Of a stretch of DNA of 64,000 nt, positions 18,931-27,136 are shown piece after piece. A program made the position numbers and the translations under genes. The notes beneath the pieces were generated by a model that worked only from the letters and a program-made list of their open reading frames with translations, was not told the origin of the DNA and ran no database searches. Location of the stretch: assembly GCA_016185245.1 (NCBI GenBank), contig JACPNZ010000039.1, positions 234,925 to 298,924 on the forward strand, written 5' to 3'. Source of the DNA: Hyphomicrobiales bacterium (lineage in GTDB: Bacteria; Pseudomonadota; Alphaproteobacteria; Rhizobiales; Aestuariivirgaceae). Position 1 is the first letter of the stretch, and every line of letters begins with the position of its first letter.

Positions 18931-19416
18931 ATGACCACGCTTGCCGGTCTGACCGGCCCGCTGGTGCGGCTGTTCCTGCGCATCGACGCGGCCCAGCCGA
19001 GCGACGAAGTGCTGCGCGCCGCCAGCGATTTCTGGCACAAGCAGCGGCGTGGCCGCATCATGCCGCTGGAAAGCGAGATGGCGCAATTGCCCGGCGCCAT
19101 TGCCCCGCATACCTTCACCGGCCGGTCGACGACCAATGGCAGCCGCCAGTGGATACTCACCAATGCCGGACGGGACGCCGCGGCGATCCTGCAGATCAAG
19201 GATGAGGTCGGCATCGGCAACCGGCGCATCGCCGTGCGCCTGCGCAAGCTCTTTGACATGGTGGCCGACAAGTCTGAACCCATCTCGGCCATGTTCGAAC
19301 TCGCAGGCGCGGGCAAGAAGCGGCAACTCGTCGAAATCTTTGTCGCACCGGTCACCGGAGCGGAGAGCAACACCCATGCCGTCTTCGGCACGGTGAACAG
19401 CCGCATGGAAGCGTAG
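18931..19416 (+). CDS. PAS-like domain protein of unknown function
   Basis: About 161 residues. ATG 18931 is chosen because GGAGGA lies 5-6 bp upstream. The sequence begins MTTLAGLTGPLVRLFLRID and includes HKQRRGRIMPLESEMAQLP followed by a beta-rich part (RSTTNGSRQWILTNAGRDA). This pattern resembles PAS-fold proteins of alphaproteobacteria that sense small ligands, but no heme or flavin motif stands out and the assignment is weak. It shares an FNR-like box with pncB, which suggests a low-oxygen-induced role. Confidence 0.55.
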   Translation: MTTLAGLTGPLVRLFLRIDAAQPSDEVLRAASDFWHKQRRGRIMPLESEMAQLPGAIAPHTFTGRSTTNGSRQWILTNAGRDAAAILQIKDEVGIGNRRIAVRLRKLFDMVADKSEPISAMFELAGAGKKRQLVEIFVAPVTGAESNTHAVFGTVNSRMEA

Positions 19417-19432
19417 CGCTGAGAAGCGGCCG

Positions 19433-20533
19433 TCAGCCGAATTGCAGGCGCAACGCGGCGTCCGGCTCCATCACGAGGCGCATGCCGGGACTGAGGCAAT
19501 GGCGGGTGAGCGTCTCGGCAAGCCAATTCGCATCTGCATCGTACGCCCGGTTGAGGCGGAAGTTGCGGATCTGGAACGGCACGATTTTCAGCGAAGCAAG
19601 AATCCCGTTAGCCCTATTGTCCAGCACCGGCAGGTAGAGGGGCGCGAGGTCGGCACGGAATTCCTCATAGCCGCGGATGCCCTCATAATCGTTGAGGAAG
19701 TCGCCGCAGCCGTAGAGGATGAGTTTGCCATGACGGATCTCAAGGCCCTTGGCATGATGGGAAGAATGGCCATGCACGATATCAATGCCGGCATGATCGA
19801 CGAGTGCGTGGGCGAAAGATGTATGCTGCACCGGAATCTCGTAGCCCCAATTGCCGCCCCAGTGGATTGACGCAATGGCGATATCGCCCGCCACCTTGAC
19901 CGCCGCGACCTGAGACGCGATGGCGTCGAGCCTCGCGGCATCGAGTCGATCCAGGCGCTCGACACCTGGTGTGTTGGAGCCGGCCGCCCAGCGGCGCGGA
20001 ACGCCGCTGTCTCCCGTGGCAAATGCGAAGACCAAAACGCGGCCGCCCGGCCCGTGCAACACGGCCGGAGCCCCGGCCTGGGCGGCATCGCGTCCCGCCC
20101 CGGTCACCGGGATGTGCAATCCCTGCAGGGTATCGAGGGTTTGCAGCAGGCCTTCCTCGCCCCAATCGAGCACATGATTATTGGCGAGAACGCAGCAATC
20201 CGCCGGGAGATGCCGCAAGACCCTGGCATTTGCCGGATTCATGCGGTAGTTGATGCCCTTGGGCTCGGGAGTACCCCTATCGGTAACTGCCGTTTCGAGA
20301 TTGACGATCGTGACATCGGTTCGCTCCTGCCGCAGCACCTCCACCGCATCACCCCAGACATGATCGAAACCGGCAGCGCGCGGGATGGGACCGTTGGCGC
20401 GCTCGGCCAGTTGGACATAATCTTGCGCCGATTGCAGGTAATCCTCGTAGAGTTGAGGATTACCGGGCGAGGGCAGGATCTGATCGATGCCGCGGCCCAG
20501 CATGACATCGCCGGCGAGCGCCAGCTTGATCAT
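19433..20533 (-). CDS. CapA family protein (poly-gamma-glutamate synthesis-type metallophosphatase fold)
   Basis: A 366-residue protein of the CapA/PgsA group with the calcineurin-like motifs LALAGDVMLGRGID at the N-terminus, NLETAVTDRG, NNHVLDWGEEG and VHGHSSHHAKGLEI. Family members are linked to poly-gamma-glutamate capsule formation, though many single-copy homologues act elsewhere. The start at 20533 directly precedes the conserved first strand. The DosR regulon of M. tuberculosis contains a CapA-like gene next to pncB2; here it lies one gene away from pncB. Confidence 0.82.
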   Translation of the reverse strand: MIKLALAGDVMLGRGIDQILPSPGNPQLYEDYLQSAQDYVQLAERANGPIPRAAGFDHVWGDAVEVLRQERTDVTIVNLETAVTDRGTPEPKGINYRMNPANARVLRHLPADCCVLANNHVLDWGEEGLLQTLDTLQGLHIPVTGAGRDAAQAGAPAVLHGPGGRVLVFAFATGDSGVPRRWAAGSNTPGVERLDRLDAARLDAIASQVAAVKVAGDIAIASIHWGGNWGYEIPVQHTSFAHALVDHAGIDIVHGHSSHHAKGLEIRHGKLILYGCGDFLNDYEGIRGYEEFRADLAPLYLPVLDNRANGILASLKIVPFQIRNFRLNRAYDADANWLAETLTRHCLSPGMRLVMEPDAALRLQFG

Positions 20534-20569
20534 GGCGGGCGCGTTACCGGTGGAAAGGGTGGTGTCTTC

Positions 20570-21025
20570 ATGACTTTGCAGCTGACCAGTTCGGCCTTCC
20601 GGGCCGATGCGCCAATTCCGGTGCGCCACACCTGCAACGGCCCGGACCTGTCGCCGCCACTAAGCTGGAGCGGTGTCCCGGCGGCGGCCAAGAGCCTGGC
20701 CTTCATTTGCGAAGACCCCGATGCGCCGGTCGGCACATTCTATCATTGGGGGCTTTACGACCTGCCCACGACTCTCGCCTCGCTGGGAGAGGGCGCATCG
20801 ATCCCCACAGGCGCCAAGGCGGCGCGCAATGATTTCGGCTCGGCCGGCTATCGCGGGCCCTGCCCGCCCAAGGGCCACGGCATCCACCATTACCATTTCC
20901 GGCTTTTTGCCTTGTCGGTGCCGCACCTGACCGTGCTTGCTTCGGCCGGCTGCAAGGAACTGTTTGCGGCCCTGCGGCCGCATGTCCTGGCTTCGGCCGA
21001 ACTTGTCGGAACTTTCCGGCGCTGA
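20570..21025 (+). CDS. YbhB/YbcL family (PEBP, Raf-kinase-inhibitor-like) protein
   Basis: A 151-residue phosphatidylethanolamine-binding-protein fold. The ligand-pocket signatures are RHTCNGPDLSPPLSW, CEDPDAPVGTFYHW and GPCPPKGHGIHHYHF. Bacterial members are cytoplasmic and of unsettled function. Divergent from the CapA gene with only 36 bp between the two starts, so their promoters must overlap the neighbouring gene ends. Confidence 0.9.
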   Translation: MTLQLTSSAFRADAPIPVRHTCNGPDLSPPLSWSGVPAAAKSLAFICEDPDAPVGTFYHWGLYDLPTTLASLGEGASIPTGAKAARNDFGSAGYRGPCPPKGHGIHHYHFRLFALSVPHLTVLASAGCKELFAALRPHVLASAELVGTFRR

Positions 21026-21031
21026 ACCATC

Positions 21032-22087
21032 TCATGGCCGGATGATGCTTTCGAATTGGCCGAGCGCCGCGTCGGCCAGTTCGATATAGGCCCGCGCCTG
21101 CGGCTCCCACTTGGCCGGGGTGCGCGGATCGGGTTCGGTCAGATGGGCGAGTGCCAGCCGCGCCCGCAGCAGAGCCCGGCTGCCGCGATAGAAGGCCATG
21201 AGTTTGGGGGGCGGTGCCGGCGGCAACTCCCGCATCAGCGATTCCAGCAATTTCTTGCCGATCCATGCCGCGCCGAGCCGCTGGCATTCGAGGTCGAGAA
21301 AGGCGATTTCATCGAAGGGGTCGACGAGACGGAGATCGCGGTTGAATTCGAGGCAGTCGATGATGACGGGCGGCGTCACCAGGCAAATATGCTCGGGCCG
21401 CAGGTCGCCGTGCCCTTCGACAATGGCTCCATTCGCGATGCGGCTGGCGAGGAGCGGCCGCACCGCCTCCAGAGCCCGCGACATCCGCCGCAAGACCTTG
21501 CCCGTCAGTCCGCGATCGAGATCGAATTGCCGGCTCGACAGCAAGTCGGCGTTCCGGTGGTGTTCGGCGGCAAAGCGGCTGATGACGGTTTCGGCCGACT
21601 GCCAGACCGGCGTAGTGGCGCGGTAGAAATCGACCAGAATTCGCCCTACGCGGGTGATGTCGCCTTCTTTGACGGTCTTGGCGGCAATCGCTGCGTCGAG
21701 CATGCGGCGTGCCGGCAGTCGTTTCATCTTGACCAGCCACTCGACAATGGTCCCCGCCCCTTGCAAATTGAGGCGCCCGGCCGCATCGCGGGTGAGCGGC
21801 ATCACATCGAGATAGATGCCGGGAGCCAGCCTTTGGTTGAGCCGCAATTCCTCGCGGCAGGTGAATTCGCGGGCGGCAAGCGAGGTGAAGTCGAGAAACT
21901 CGTAGTGCACCGGCTTTTTCATCTTGAAGGCGAATTCCCCGGCGAGAAACACATAGGCCATATGGGTCTCGACGATGTCGACCTGCGGCGGTGCATGCGG
22001 ATAGGCTGACGTCGACGAGAGCAATGCGACCTTTTCGGCGATCTCTCCCGCCGTGCCCTCCATGGATCGCGCTCCAGCCAATTTCAT
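21032..22087 (-). CDS. Aminoglycoside phosphotransferase-like kinase family protein
   Basis: A 351-residue protein with a kinase-like fold. The N-terminal lobe has the lysine-containing strand FAFKMKKPVHYEFLDFT and the catalytic loop is VEGHGDLRPEHICL with IIDCLEFN as the metal-binding motif. It matches the N-terminal half of COG2187 proteins, which in other bacteria are fused to a P-loop kinase domain; here that second half is absent. The substrate is unknown. Divergent from the hydrolase-PRTase operon. Confidence 0.75.
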   Translation of the reverse strand: MKLAGARSMEGTAGEIAEKVALLSSTSAYPHAPPQVDIVETHMAYVFLAGEFAFKMKKPVHYEFLDFTSLAAREFTCREELRLNQRLAPGIYLDVMPLTRDAAGRLNLQGAGTIVEWLVKMKRLPARRMLDAAIAAKTVKEGDITRVGRILVDFYRATTPVWQSAETVISRFAAEHHRNADLLSSRQFDLDRGLTGKVLRRMSRALEAVRPLLASRIANGAIVEGHGDLRPEHICLVTPPVIIDCLEFNRDLRLVDPFDEIAFLDLECQRLGAAWIGKKLLESLMRELPPAPPPKLMAFYRGSRALLRARLALAHLTEPDPRTPAKWEPQARAYIELADAALGQFESIIRP

Positions 22088-22092
22088 TGTTG

Positions 22093-22106
22093 TTGACCTA
22101 GCTCAA
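22093..22106. promoter_or_regulatory. FNR-like palindrome before the hydrolase-PRTase-RtcB operon
   Basis: TTGACCTAGCTCAA matches TTGAT-N4-ATCAA at 8 of 10 positions. TCTAAG (22129-22134, 4/6 of a -10) starts exactly 22 bp after it, the class II spacing, which puts the predicted transcription start at the ATG (22142). The operon would therefore start with a leaderless message. Confidence 0.5.
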
Positions 22107-22141
22107 ACAACTGTTGCCCGGTCTTTGATCTAAGTTAACCC

Positions 22142-22783
22142 ATGGCAAAAAAGTTTGCCCCCGAGATCGGCCCCTTGCGGCTGCCGGCCAATCTGGCCAT
22201 TCCGGATGGAGCCGCGGGCGTGGTGATCTTTGCCCATGGCAGCGGCTCGAGCCGCTTGAGCCCGCGCAACATCCATGTGGCGGAACGCCTCAATGGGGCA
22301 GGCTTTGCCACCCTTCTGTTCGACCTGTTGACCGATGACGAAGCCGCCGACCGGGCCAATGTGTTCGACATACCCCTGCTGGGTGGGCGCATGGTGGAAG
22401 CGCTCGCCTTTGCCCGAAGCCATCCACAATTGCAGCAGTTTCCGGTTGGATTTTTCGGCGCCAGTACCGGCGCGGCGGCGGCACTGCTGGCCGCCGCCCG
22501 GCACGGCAGCGACGTGGCGGCCATCGTCTCGCGCGGCGGGCGCCCCGATCTGGCGCTCGATCATCTCGGTGAGGTGCGCGCCCCGACCTTGCTGATTGTC
22601 GGGGGATTGGATGGGCCGGTGATCGACATGAACCGCACGGCACTGGCCGCCTTGCGCTGCGAAAAGTGCCTGGAAATCGTGCCCGGAGCGACGCATCTCT
22701 TCGAGGAGCCGGGCAAACTCGACCGGGTCGTGGCGCTGGCAACCGGTTGGTTCGCCCGCCACCTTGGCGCGGAGCTGGAATGA
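22142..22783 (+). CDS. Dienelactone hydrolase-like alpha/beta hydrolase
   Basis: A 213-residue alpha/beta hydrolase with the N-terminal HGSGSSRLSPRN loop, the nucleophile elbow GFFGASTGAA, an acidic residue in IVGGLDGPVIDMN and the catalytic histidine in GATHLFEEPG. The group is often encoded next to, or fused with, a phosphoribosyltransferase, and here the PRTase start overlaps the stop as ATGA. The substrate is unknown. No Shine-Dalgarno precedes the ATG. A degraded copy lies at 30275-30486. In M. tuberculosis a hydrolase-PRTase protein (Rv0571c, from memory) belongs to the DosR regulon. Confidence 0.85.
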   Translation: MAKKFAPEIGPLRLPANLAIPDGAAGVVIFAHGSGSSRLSPRNIHVAERLNGAGFATLLFDLLTDDEAADRANVFDIPLLGGRMVEALAFARSHPQLQQFPVGFFGASTGAAAALLAAARHGSDVAAIVSRGGRPDLALDHLGEVRAPTLLIVGGLDGPVIDMNRTALAALRCEKCLEIVPGATHLFEEPGKLDRVVALATGWFARHLGAELE

Positions 22784-23457
22784 TGGGCTTTTTCGGTTTT
22801 GCATCGAGGATGGAGGCCGGAAAGCTGCTGGCCGAACGCCTTGAAATGCGGCATTTTGAAGAGCCGGTGGTGCTGGCCCTGCCGCGCGGCGGGGTTCCGG
22901 TGGCACTGGAGGTGGCGCGGGCCTTGAAGGCACCGCTCGACCTGATCCTGGTGCGCAAGATTGGGGTTCCCTGGCAGCCCGAACTCGCCGCTGCGGCAAT
23001 CGTCGACGGCGAGCGGCGCGAACTCGTTTTCAATGAGGAGGTCATGGCTCTGACCGGCGTCCACAAGGAGGAAATCGAACGGCTGGCCGAAAAACAGATT
23101 GCCGAGATCGAGCGCCGCCGCGCCCTCTATCTCAAAGACCGGCAACCCGTCGCGATGGCGGGCAAGACGGCCATCGTGATCGACGACGGCATCGCCACCG
23201 GCACGACCGCCAAGGCGGCGCTGCAGGCCCTGCGCAAGCGCGGCCCGAAACGCCTGGTTCTGGCGGTTCCGGTGGCGCCGCCCGATACCATCGAAGAGCT
23301 CCGGCCCCATGTCGACGAAATCGTCTGCCTCGAGCAGCCGACGCCCTTCTACGCCATCGGCGCGTTTTACCGGGATTTCCATCAGGTGGAAGACGAGGAG
23401 GTGGTGGCGATGCTGGCCGCCGCCGCATCTCCCGGAGGCCGATCGCCCCGGGGTTGA
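22780..23457 (+). CDS. Phosphoribosyltransferase family protein
   Basis: A 225-residue type I PRTase. The PRPP-binding loop is AIVIDDGIATGTTAKAA (residues 131-147), preceded by VLALPRGGVPVA and LDLILVRKIG. The C-terminal part ends FYAIGAFYRDFHQVEDEEVVAML. The accepting base is unknown; family members linked to stress operons are uncharacterised. Its ATGATG start overlaps the hydrolase stop. The next gene is a PRPP synthetase-like protein, which would supply its substrate. A pseudogene copy is at 40143-40562. Confidence 0.88.
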   Translation: MMGFFGFASRMEAGKLLAERLEMRHFEEPVVLALPRGGVPVALEVARALKAPLDLILVRKIGVPWQPELAAAAIVDGERRELVFNEEVMALTGVHKEEIERLAEKQIAEIERRRALYLKDRQPVAMAGKTAIVIDDGIATGTTAKAALQALRKRGPKRLVLAVPVAPPDTIEELRPHVDEIVCLEQPTPFYAIGAFYRDFHQVEDEEVVAMLAAAASPGGRSPRG

Positions 23458-23467
23458 CCCACGTCAA
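23454..23467. promoter_or_regulatory. FNR-like palindrome before the PRPP synthetase-like gene
   Basis: TTGACCCACGTCAA is a perfect inverted repeat and matches TTGAT-N4-ATCAA at 8 of 10 positions. It overlaps the PRTase stop codon. Its centre is 41.5 bp before ATG 23502, so a class II start would again produce a leaderless message; the -10 region (CTCAAT) is poor. Confidence 0.45.
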
Positions 23468-23501
23468 GGCTGAGCTCGCCGGAGTGGGCTCAATTTGCAG
23501 C

Positions 23502-24488
23502 ATGCTGTTGTTTGCCTGTAAGGGATCGCATGAGTTCGGCGCGCGCGTTGCCGAATTTCTTGGCCTGCCGCTGGCCGCCCATGAGGAGCGCCGTTTCGAA
23601 GACGGCGAGCACAAGGTCAGGCCGCTGGTCAGTGTGCGGGGCAAGGATGTCTATGTCATTCACAGCCTGCATGGCGGACCGGCCGAGAGCGCCAACGACA
23701 AGCTGTGCGAATTGCTGTTCTTTCTCGGGGCGCTGCGCGACAACGGTGCCGCCCGGCTGACCGCGCTGGTGCCCTATCTGGCTTATTCCCGCAAGGACCG
23801 CCAGACCAAGACGCGCGATCCGGTGACCACGCAATATGTGGCGCGGCTATTCGAGGCGTCGGGCGCCGACTGCGTGGTGACGCTCGATGTCCATAACATC
23901 GCCGCCTTCCAGAACGCCTTCCGCTGTCGCACCGTGCACCTCGATACGCGGCGCCTGTTTGCCGGGCTGGTTCCGGATGTCGTTTCCGATGGCCCCCTGA
24001 CCGTAGCCTCCCCCGATCCCGGCGGCGTCAAGCGCGCTCAGCTGTTTCGCGAAATGCTGGAGAAGGTTCTGCGCCGTCCCATCGGCCAGGCCTTCATCGA
24101 CAAGCGGCGCAGCGCCGGCGTGGTGAGCGGCGAGCTGCTGGTGGGCGAGGTACGAGGCTCAACGGTTCTGGTGATCGACGATCTCATATCTTCCGGCGGC
24201 ACTGTGGCGCGGGCGGCGGTTGCCGCGCTGGACAACGGCGCCAGGGCGGTGATTGCCATGGCGGCCCACGGACTGTTCACCGGCGACGCCCAGAAGACGT
24301 TGGCTACGGCGCCATTGTCGCGGACGATTGTTACCGACACGGTTCCAGCCTTCCGGCTGGACAAGGCCTTTGCCGCCTCGCATGTGAAGATCGTCACTGC
24401 CGCGCCGCTGTTCGGCGGCTGCATCGATTGCCTGCATGGCGGCAGGTCGATCGCCCGGCTGCTGGGTGATGAGGATGAGAAGCCATGA
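23502..24488 (+). CDS. Ribose-phosphate pyrophosphokinase-like protein
   Basis: A 328-residue PRPP synthetase family protein. It has the flexible-loop region PYLAYSRKDRQTK and the ribose-5-phosphate/PRPP loop VLVIDDLISSGGTVARAA. The usual DLH-QIQGFF segment is altered to LDVHNIAAFQNAF, so this is a divergent paralogue rather than housekeeping prs. It would make PRPP from ribose 5-phosphate and ATP, possibly for the PRTase encoded upstream. ATG 23502 is used; an upstream TTG (23454) coincides with the FNR-like palindrome and is unlikely. The stop overlaps the next start (ATGA). Confidence 0.82.
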   Translation: MLLFACKGSHEFGARVAEFLGLPLAAHEERRFEDGEHKVRPLVSVRGKDVYVIHSLHGGPAESANDKLCELLFFLGALRDNGAARLTALVPYLAYSRKDRQTKTRDPVTTQYVARLFEASGADCVVTLDVHNIAAFQNAFRCRTVHLDTRRLFAGLVPDVVSDGPLTVASPDPGGVKRAQLFREMLEKVLRRPIGQAFIDKRRSAGVVSGELLVGEVRGSTVLVIDDLISSGGTVARAAVAALDNGARAVIAMAAHGLFTGDAQKTLATAPLSRTIVTDTVPAFRLDKAFAASHVKIVTAAPLFGGCIDCLHGGRSIARLLGDEDEKP

Positions 24489-25072
24489 ACCTATTGAATC
24501 CGGAGGCGAGGATGGAAACTCCCGTGCAAGTCGATTTCCAGGGAATGGAAGCCACGGCGCAGCTTAAACAGGCCGTCGACCGGCAGCTGGCGGACCTCGA
24601 GGACAAGTTCGGCCGCATCACGGCGGGCCGCATCGTCATCAAGGGACCCGGCGAGCACCATCGCACCGGCGGTCTTTATGATATCAATATCCGGCTGAAA
24701 CTGCCGGACGGCAAGGAGGTCAATGTCGCCCGCACCTCGCAGGACGACGAGCGCCACTCGCAGATCGAATTCGCGCTCGCCGACGCATTCAAGCGGGCGC
24801 GGCGCCAGCTTCAGGATCGGGTGAGACGCTTAAGGGGGCAGACCAAGCTGCATGCGCCACAGCCCATGGCGACCGTGGCCAGTCTGTTCGAGGATCACGG
24901 ATTTCTCGATGGCGGCGAGCAGGGCGAAATTTATTTTCACATGAACAGCGTGCTCGACGGCGGCTTCGCCAAATTGAAGCCGGGTAGCTTCGTCTCCTAT
25001 GTGGCGGAGCAAGGCGAGAAGGGCCTGCAGGCGAGTACCGTGAAGCTCATGGAAAAACACGGGATGCGGTGA
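24485..25072 (+). CDS. HPF/RaiA-type ribosome hibernation factor with C-terminal cold-shock-like domain
   Basis: A 195-residue protein. Residues ~10-115 match the S30AE/HPF fold (DFQGMEATAQLKQAVDRQL, then VVIK-type strands and HSQIEFALADAFKRARRQL). Residues ~130-195 match a cold-shock fold (VASLFEDHGFLDGGEQGEIYFHMNSV with the FHxNSV signature). HPF binds the decoding region and silences 70S ribosomes in stationary phase; the second domain could bind RNA. A start at ATG 24512 with a good ribosome site is possible. Placed between PRPP synthesis and RNA ligase genes. Confidence 0.85.
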   Translation: MNLLNPEARMETPVQVDFQGMEATAQLKQAVDRQLADLEDKFGRITAGRIVIKGPGEHHRTGGLYDINIRLKLPDGKEVNVARTSQDDERHSQIEFALADAFKRARRQLQDRVRRLRGQTKLHAPQPMATVASLFEDHGFLDGGEQGEIYFHMNSVLDGGFAKLKPGSFVSYVAEQGEKGLQASTVKLMEKHGMR

Positions 25073-25078
25073 TGGCCG

Positions 25079-25510
25079 ATGCCGGAAAGCAAGTCCGCGG
25101 CACACTGGGAACACTTCCCGCATGACGCCGATGTGGGCATCCGCGGATTTGGCCCCACATCGGCCACGGCCTTCGAGCAGGCGGCCCTGGCGCTGACCGC
25201 TGTGATGACCGCCGCCGCAGTGCGGCCCGAGACTCGTGTGGATGTGACGTGCAAAGCGCCGGACCTCGAAGTGCTGTTCGTCGACTGGTTGAATGCCGTC
25301 ATCTACGAAATGGCGGTGCGCCGCATGCTGTTCGGCCGCTTCGCGGTCAAGATCGACGGTGACGCGCTCACCGCCTCGCTGTGGGGCGAGCCGGTCGACC
25401 GGGCGCGCCACGCACCGGCCTGCGAGCCGAAGGGCGCCACCTATACCGCCTTGCGTGTCGAAAAGCTGCCTGACGGCACCTGGTCGGCCGGCTGCATCGT
25501 CGATGTCTAG
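25079..25510 (+). CDS. Archease, activator of RtcB
   Basis: A 143-residue archease. The family N-terminus is HFPHDADVGIRGFG, the middle is LFVDWLNAVIYEM, and the C-terminus is GCIVDV with the metal-binding acid. Archease speeds guanylylation of RtcB and allows multiple turnover. The rtcB gene starts 78 bp downstream, which firmly supports the pairing. Confidence 0.92.
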   Translation: MPESKSAAHWEHFPHDADVGIRGFGPTSATAFEQAALALTAVMTAAAVRPETRVDVTCKAPDLEVLFVDWLNAVIYEMAVRRMLFGRFAVKIDGDALTASLWGEPVDRARHAPACEPKGATYTALRVEKLPDGTWSAGCIVDV

Positions 25511-25588
25511 CGGCTTTCCGGCGAGGTGGAATCACTTCGCCGAAAAGAAATCGCGCCAGATTGAGTTATTGGAGCAGGAGAATTGACC

Positions 25589-27019
25589 ATGGATCCCGCC
25601 CGCTTCACCCGTCTCGACGCAACCAGCTGGCAGATCGATCCGACCGGTGCCATGCGCGTGCCCGCCATCATTTATGCCGACGAAGAGTTGCTGCGCGGCA
25701 TGGACGACAAGGTCTATGAACAGGCCGCCAACGTCGCCACGTTGCCGGGCATTGTCAAGGCCTCCTATGCCATGCCCGATGCCCATTGGGGCTATGGCTT
25801 TCCGATCGGCGGGGTGGCGGCCTTCGATGCCGAGGCAAGAGGCGTGGTGTCGGCCGGCGGCGTCGGCTTCGATATTTCCTGCGGCGTGAGAACGATGCTG
25901 ACCGGGCTGACGGTCAAGGACGTGCTGCCGGTCCAAAAGGCCATCGCCGATTCGCTCTCGCGCCAAATTCCAGCCGGCGTCGGCAGCGAAGGTGCCATTA
26001 CGCTCGATCCGCCGGGCATGGATGCAATGCTGCGCGGTGGTGCCGCCTGGGCGATAACGCAAGGCTGGGGCGAGGAAGGCGACCTCGAACGCATCGAGGA
26101 AAAGGGAACCATGTCGCAAGCGCGGCCCGACTGCGTCTCCGATCACGCCAAGCAGCGCCAACGCCGCGAGATGGGCACGCTGGGATCGGGCAATCATTAT
26201 CTCGAAGTCCAGGCGGTTGCCGAAATTCTTGACGACGAGGCGGCGGCCGCCTTCGGTCTGACGCGCGACGCCGTCGTGGTGACCATCCATTGCGGCTCGC
26301 GCGGGCTCGGCCATCAGATCGGCACCGATTATCTGCGCGACATGGCGGTAGCGGCGAAGGACGCCGGCATCGCTCTCCCCGACCGTGAACTAGCCTGCGC
26401 GCCGATCAAGTCGGAAATCGGCGAGCGCTATTTCGGCGCCATGCGCGCCGCCGTCAATTGCGCCCTGGCCAACCGGGAAATTCTCGGCCATTTCGCCCGC
26501 CGCGTCTTCGGCCACTACTTTCCGGCGGCGAAACTCGAGCTCCTGTTTGACGTTTCGCACAATACATGCAAAGTCGAAACCCACTTGGTGGACGGCAAGA
26601 AGCGCGAACTCTACGTGCACCGCAAGGGCGCCACCCGGGCCTTCGGGCCCGGCCATCAGCAACTGCCAGAAGCGCTGCGCACCACCGGCCAGCCGGTGCT
26701 GATCGGCGGCAGCATGGGTACCGGTTCTTACATTCTTGCGGGTCTCGCATCGAGCGAGGAGAAATCCTTTGCCTCCGCCTGCCACGGCGCCGGCCTGGCC
26801 ATGTCAAGGCATGCGGCATTGAAGCAGTGGAGCGGCCGCAAAATCGTCGACGATCTGGCGGCCAGCGGCATTCTGATCCGCAGTCCCTCGACCCGCGGCG
26901 TCGCCGAGGAGGCGCCGGGCGCCTACAAGGACGTCGGCGCCGTGGTGCTAGCCAGCGAACAGGCGGGGCTCGCCAAGCGCGTGGCGCGTATGCGGCCGCT
27001 CATTTGCGTGAAGGGGTAG
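25589..27019 (+). CDS. rtcB: RNA-splicing ligase RtcB
   Basis: A 476-residue GTP- and Mn-dependent ligase that joins RNA 3'-phosphate (or 2',3'-cyclic phosphate) ends to 5'-OH ends. The metal/active-site motifs are MPDAHWGYGFPIGGVAAFD, GGVGFDISCGVRT, GSGNHYLE and HCGSRGLGHQ, and the guanylylated histidine region is HRKGATRAFGPGH. The C-terminus ends in a repeat-type LICVKG. ATG 25589 is preferred (ggagcagga at good spacing) over TTG 25583. No RtcA or RtcR accompanies it; control appears instead to come from an FNR-like box at the head of the operon. Confidence 0.96.
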   Translation: MDPARFTRLDATSWQIDPTGAMRVPAIIYADEELLRGMDDKVYEQAANVATLPGIVKASYAMPDAHWGYGFPIGGVAAFDAEARGVVSAGGVGFDISCGVRTMLTGLTVKDVLPVQKAIADSLSRQIPAGVGSEGAITLDPPGMDAMLRGGAAWAITQGWGEEGDLERIEEKGTMSQARPDCVSDHAKQRQRREMGTLGSGNHYLEVQAVAEILDDEAAAAFGLTRDAVVVTIHCGSRGLGHQIGTDYLRDMAVAAKDAGIALPDRELACAPIKSEIGERYFGAMRAAVNCALANREILGHFARRVFGHYFPAAKLELLFDVSHNTCKVETHLVDGKKRELYVHRKGATRAFGPGHQQLPEALRTTGQPVLIGGSMGTGSYILAGLASSEEKSFASACHGAGLAMSRHAALKQWSGRKIVDDLAASGILIRSPSTRGVAEEAPGAYKDVGAVVLASEQAGLAKRVARMRPLICVKG

Positions 27020-27052
27020 GTTCATTTCCCGGCAGGGCGCCGGAGAGGCAAA

Positions 27053-27093
27053 TTGACCGAAGTCAATTCATAACCACTGTTAAGTTGTACAAT
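27053..27093 (+). promoter_or_regulatory. FNR-like box and -10 element of a class II promoter
   Basis: The palindrome TTGACCGAAGTCAA (27053-27066; 8 of 10) is followed after 21 bp by TACAAT (27088-27093; 5/6 of TATAAT). The box centre would be at about -41 from a start near 27100, the class II activator geometry. The gene at 27137 follows with an AAGGAG ribosome site. Confidence 0.55.
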
Positions 27094-27136
27094 CTTCTCA
27101 AATGGGTGGCTGCACGAGAGCGAAGGAGTGATGACA

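Noticed and set aside
22125..22138. Second FNR-like match TTGATCTAAGTTAA before the hydrolase
   Set aside because: Only 8/10, it overlaps the presumed -10 and touches the start codon, so it cannot act as an activator site in the usual position.
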